Below, piece by piece: positions 13,435-15,696 of a DNA stretch of 15,696 bases. Each line of letters begins with the position of its first letter. Position 1 is the stretch's first letter. The DNA is from an uncultured Blautia sp. Its GTDB lineage: Bacteria; Bacillota; Clostridia; Lachnospirales; Lachnospiraceae. The position numbers and the translations under genes are program-made. A model generated the notes under the pieces. It had not been told where the DNA came from. It saw only the letters and a list, made by a program, of their open reading frames with translations, and made no database searches. Location of the stretch: NCBI GenBank assembly GCA_900547615.1, contig URHH01000052.1:1-15696 (forward strand), read 5' to 3'.

Positions 13435-15126
13435 ATGATTAAAGAAAGAAAACGCCTTCCGGTGGGAGTAGAAAATTTTGAGCAGATTATTAATGACAAC
13501 TATTATTACGTGGATAAGACAGGACTGATTTCAGAACTGCTCCGCAATGGCGGAATGGTAAATCTTTTTACCAGACCAAGACGTTTTGGGAAAACCTTAA
13601 ATATGAGTATGCTGGAACACTTTTTTTCCATAGAGCGGGACCAGAATATTTTTAATGGATTGGAAATTTCAAAAGATGCAAAACTATGTGAAGAGTATAT
13701 GGGGAAATATCCGGTTATTTCAATTTCCCTGAAAGGAATCAATGCAGCTACTTATGAAGATGCATTTGATTTTGCAGTTCAGATTATGAAGAATGCAGCA
13801 GGTAAAATGCAGTTTCTTTTGGAAAGCGGGAATTTAAGTGATTTTGATAAGGCAGAATATAAGAAACTTTTAGATAGCGGAATGAGTAAAGCTGTATTTT
13901 GCAGTGGATTGAAAACTTTATCAGAATTATTGGAGAAACATTATGGAACAAAAGCAGTTCTTTTAATTGATGAGTATGATGTTCCATTGGCAAAAGCATT
14001 TGAAAACGGATATTATGATCAGATGATTTTTTTAATCCGCAGTTTATTGGAACAGGCATTGAAAACGAATGACAGCCTGAAATTTTCAGTGATGACAGGC
14101 TGTATGCGTATTTCAAAAGAAAGTATCTTTACGGGGCTTAATAACCTGAAAGTATTGTCCATTACAGATGAACGGTATGATGAATATTTCGGTTTTACAG
14201 ATACGGAAGTAAGAGAAATGCTGAAGTATTATGGAATCGAGGATTATTATGAAGAAGTAAAGAACTGGTATGACGGGTATCTGTTTGGCGGCGTAGAAGT
14301 GTACTGCCCCTGGGATGTATTGAATTACTGTGATAAATTAAAAGACCATACGGATTCTTTTCCCGAAAATTATTGGATCAATACCAGCAGTAATGATGCC
14401 GTCAGGAAATTTATTCAAATGTCCGACAATTTTAAAACGAAACGTGAGATTGAAACGCTGCTTGCCGGCGGGGAAATCATAAAAGAGATTCATCAGGAGC
14501 TGACTTACCCGGAAATGTATCAGTCTTTGGAGAACGTCTGGAGTCTTTTATTTATGACGGGATATTTAACGCAACGTGGAAGGATTGATGCAAAACGGTA
14601 TAAACTTGCGATACCGAATCTGGAAATCCGGGATATTTTTCAGACACAGATTATGGAATACTTTAAAGAGAGCGTTGCAAAGGACGGAGATACATTAAGC
14701 CGGTTCTGTGATGCCCTGAAAAGAGGCGAAGAAACGAAGGTAGGGGAAATTTTTGAAAGCTACCTGAAAAAGACCATCAGTATCCGGGATACGTTTGTGA
14801 AAAAAGCAAGCAAGGAGAACTTTTATCATGGAATACTTCTTGGAATCCTGGGGGTGAAGGAAGAATGGTATGTATCGTCCAATCAGGAATGCGGCGAAGG
14901 GTACAGCGACATTCTCGCTGAAACCGAAAACAGTGAAACGCTTATCCTCATCGAAGTCAAATATGCCAACGACGGAAATCTTGATAAGGCTTGCGAACGG
15001 GCACTGCAGCAGATAGAGGAAAAGAAGTATGATGAAGAATTCCGTGAAAACGGAGTGGATAAAATTTTGAAATACGGGATTGCATGTTATATGAAACGAT
15101 GCAAAGTAAAACTGGCAGATTCATGA
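13435..15126 (+). CDS. AAA-ATPase (PF09820-like) fused to a PD-(D/E)XK nuclease-like domain (DUF1703)
   Basis: A 563-residue two-domain protein abundant in gut anaerobes; its cellular job is not established. The N-terminal half has the family's start (RKRLPVGVENFEQIINDNYY then YVDKTGLI), the phosphate loop TRPRRFGKT (46-54) and Walker B AVLLIDEYDVPL (174-185) with D179-E180. The C-terminal end has a PD-(D/E)XK nuclease core: D492 in GYSDI, E507-V-K509 in LILIEVKYA and a downstream Q526 in ALQQIEEKKY. All key residues are present, so both domains may be active. ATG 13435 is ten bases after AAGGAG (13419-13424); an in-frame GTG at 13426 is too close. It is a single-gene unit with its own promoter. 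Many copies per genome are common for this family, and a mobile or defence link has been suggested; I have no sequence evidence for either. Confidence 0.92.
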   Translation: MIKERKRLPVGVENFEQIINDNYYYVDKTGLISELLRNGGMVNLFTRPRRFGKTLNMSMLEHFFSIERDQNIFNGLEISKDAKLCEEYMGKYPVISISLKGINAATYEDAFDFAVQIMKNAAGKMQFLLESGNLSDFDKAEYKKLLDSGMSKAVFCSGLKTLSELLEKHYGTKAVLLIDEYDVPLAKAFENGYYDQMIFLIRSLLEQALKTNDSLKFSVMTGCMRISKESIFTGLNNLKVLSITDERYDEYFGFTDTEVREMLKYYGIEDYYEEVKNWYDGYLFGGVEVYCPWDVLNYCDKLKDHTDSFPENYWINTSSNDAVRKFIQMSDNFKTKREIETLLAGGEIIKEIHQELTYPEMYQSLENVWSLLFMTGYLTQRGRIDAKRYKLAIPNLEIRDIFQTQIMEYFKESVAKDGDTLSRFCDALKRGEETKVGEIFESYLKKTISIRDTFVKKASKENFYHGILLGILGVKEEWYVSSNQECGEGYSDILAETENSETLILIEVKYANDGNLDKACERALQQIEEKKYDEEFRENGVDKILKYGIACYMKRCKVKLADS

Positions 15127-15208
15127 TATATTCTAAAACAATCAGGTTTCGGTTCGGAGTCCCTGTTATGATGGCTCTTCTCATTCATTTTGGAAGGAGA
15201 AATTATAG
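15127..15208. other. Short leader before the response regulator
   Basis: The 82 bases hold an AAGGAG ribosome site (15194-15199) nine bases before ATG 15209. I see no clear promoter pair or terminator, so the regulator's transcription start may lie inside or before the ATPase gene. Confidence 0.4.
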
Positions 15209-15696
15209 ATGCACAATGTTTTAATAATTGATGATGATCAGGAACTATGTCTTTTGATTAAACGCAGCGTTTTATCAGAAGATATAGAAGCAGATTTTTG
15301 TAATACAGGAAAAGAAGGATTACAAAAATTAAAAGAAAAGCAGTATCAGCTTGTTATATTAGATGTGATGATGCCGGGAATGGACGGTTTTGAAACATTG
15401 GAAAAGATTAGGAAAGAGAGCAGCCTGCCTATTTTAATGTTTACTTCTAAAAATGACAGCGCTTCGAAAGTACGGGGATTACGAGCCGGAGCAGATGATT
15501 ATTTGACAAAGCCGTTTGATATAGAGGAACTGATTGCCCGCATTGTTTCTTTGATCCGCCGCTATACCCGCTTTAATCAGTTAGATGGGACAGCACAGCA
15601 GAAACTGGAATTTGATGGACTGCAAATTGATCTTGAAAATCGTTCTGTTACTACCGGAAAACGGCACTTTTTCCCTTCCGCCAAAGGAATTTGATC
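15209..15696 (+). pseudogene. OmpR-type response regulator, frameshifted near the right edge
   Basis: A two-component response regulator that would bind DNA when phosphorylated. The receiver domain is complete: acidic D8-D9, phospho-acceptor D52 in LVILDVMMPGMDG, T79 in LMFTSKND and K101 in YLTKPFD. The DNA-binding domain starts at about 130 with LEFDGLQIDLENRSVTTGK. Just there the frame ends as RHFFPSAKGI with a stop at 15692-15694. One base over, the sequence reads NGTFSLPPKEFD, the normal OmpR continuation, so one A is missing in the run near 15658-15661. The rest of the gene, and any histidine kinase, lie beyond the window. It is either a broken gene or a sequencing undercall. As written the product is a 161-residue receiver with an incomplete DNA-binding domain. 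Confidence 0.85.

Overview
The window looks like a chromosomal segment of a Clostridia-class Firmicute, most likely a gut Lachnospiraceae. This rests on strong AGGAGG-type ribosome sites, moderate GC, a class II (B12) ribonucleotide reductase, manganese riboswitches and the AAA-ATPase/PD-(D/E)XK family common in that group. The genus is not resolved. Every gene I can support is on the + strand. No tRNA, rRNA, CRISPR array or replication origin was seen.

Layout. (1) 1-1180: 3' part of an IS4-like DDE transposase gene, cut by the left edge, and its downstream flank. (2) 1387-1876: a decayed ParM/StbA-like actin ATPase gene, broken by two -1 frameshifts and lacking its C-terminal half. (3) 2054-2808: a yybP-ykoY manganese riboswitch with an overlapping terminator, controlling the manganese exporter mntP. 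(4) 2835-4722: nrdJ, the adenosylcobalamin-dependent ribonucleotide reductase. (5) 4737-6432: a second manganese riboswitch with terminator, followed by an unknown coiled-coil protein, a YccF membrane protein and an EcsC-family gene that is frameshifted near its N-terminus. (6) 6478-7752: a compact three-gene unit of a BlaI/MecI-like winged-helix protein, a minimal nucleotidyltransferase (MNT) and a HEPN protein, ending in a strong terminator. It resembles an MNT/HEPN toxin-antitoxin module with its own regulator. (7) 7784-11849: a four-gene operon of a secreted lipoprotein, two ABC-2-like permeases and an ABC ATPase, ending in a terminator. Its promoter carries a run of nine G between the -35 and -10 boxes, the architecture of a phase-variable promoter. 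(8) 11932-13249: an M28-family metallopeptidase and a 15-bp hairpin. (9) 13397-15126: an AAA-ATPase/PD-(D/E)XK protein behind an extended -10 promoter. (10) 15209 to the right edge: an OmpR-type response regulator whose frame breaks by -1 at an A run just before the window ends.

How the genes may work together. mntP and the coiled-coil/YccF/EcsC operon are both predicted to be switched on by manganese, because in each leader the 3' strand of the aptamer closing stem is also the 5' strand of the terminator. The lipoprotein/ABC operon is predicted to vary from cell to cell through the G run. The BlaI-like/MNT/HEPN genes are translationally coupled.

Cautions. Several genes show -1 frameshifts at short homopolymers (about 1524, 5893 and 15660). 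Either this is real gene decay or the underlying sequence has base-undercall errors; I cannot separate the two from the sequence alone. All family names come from motif recognition by eye, not from database searches.
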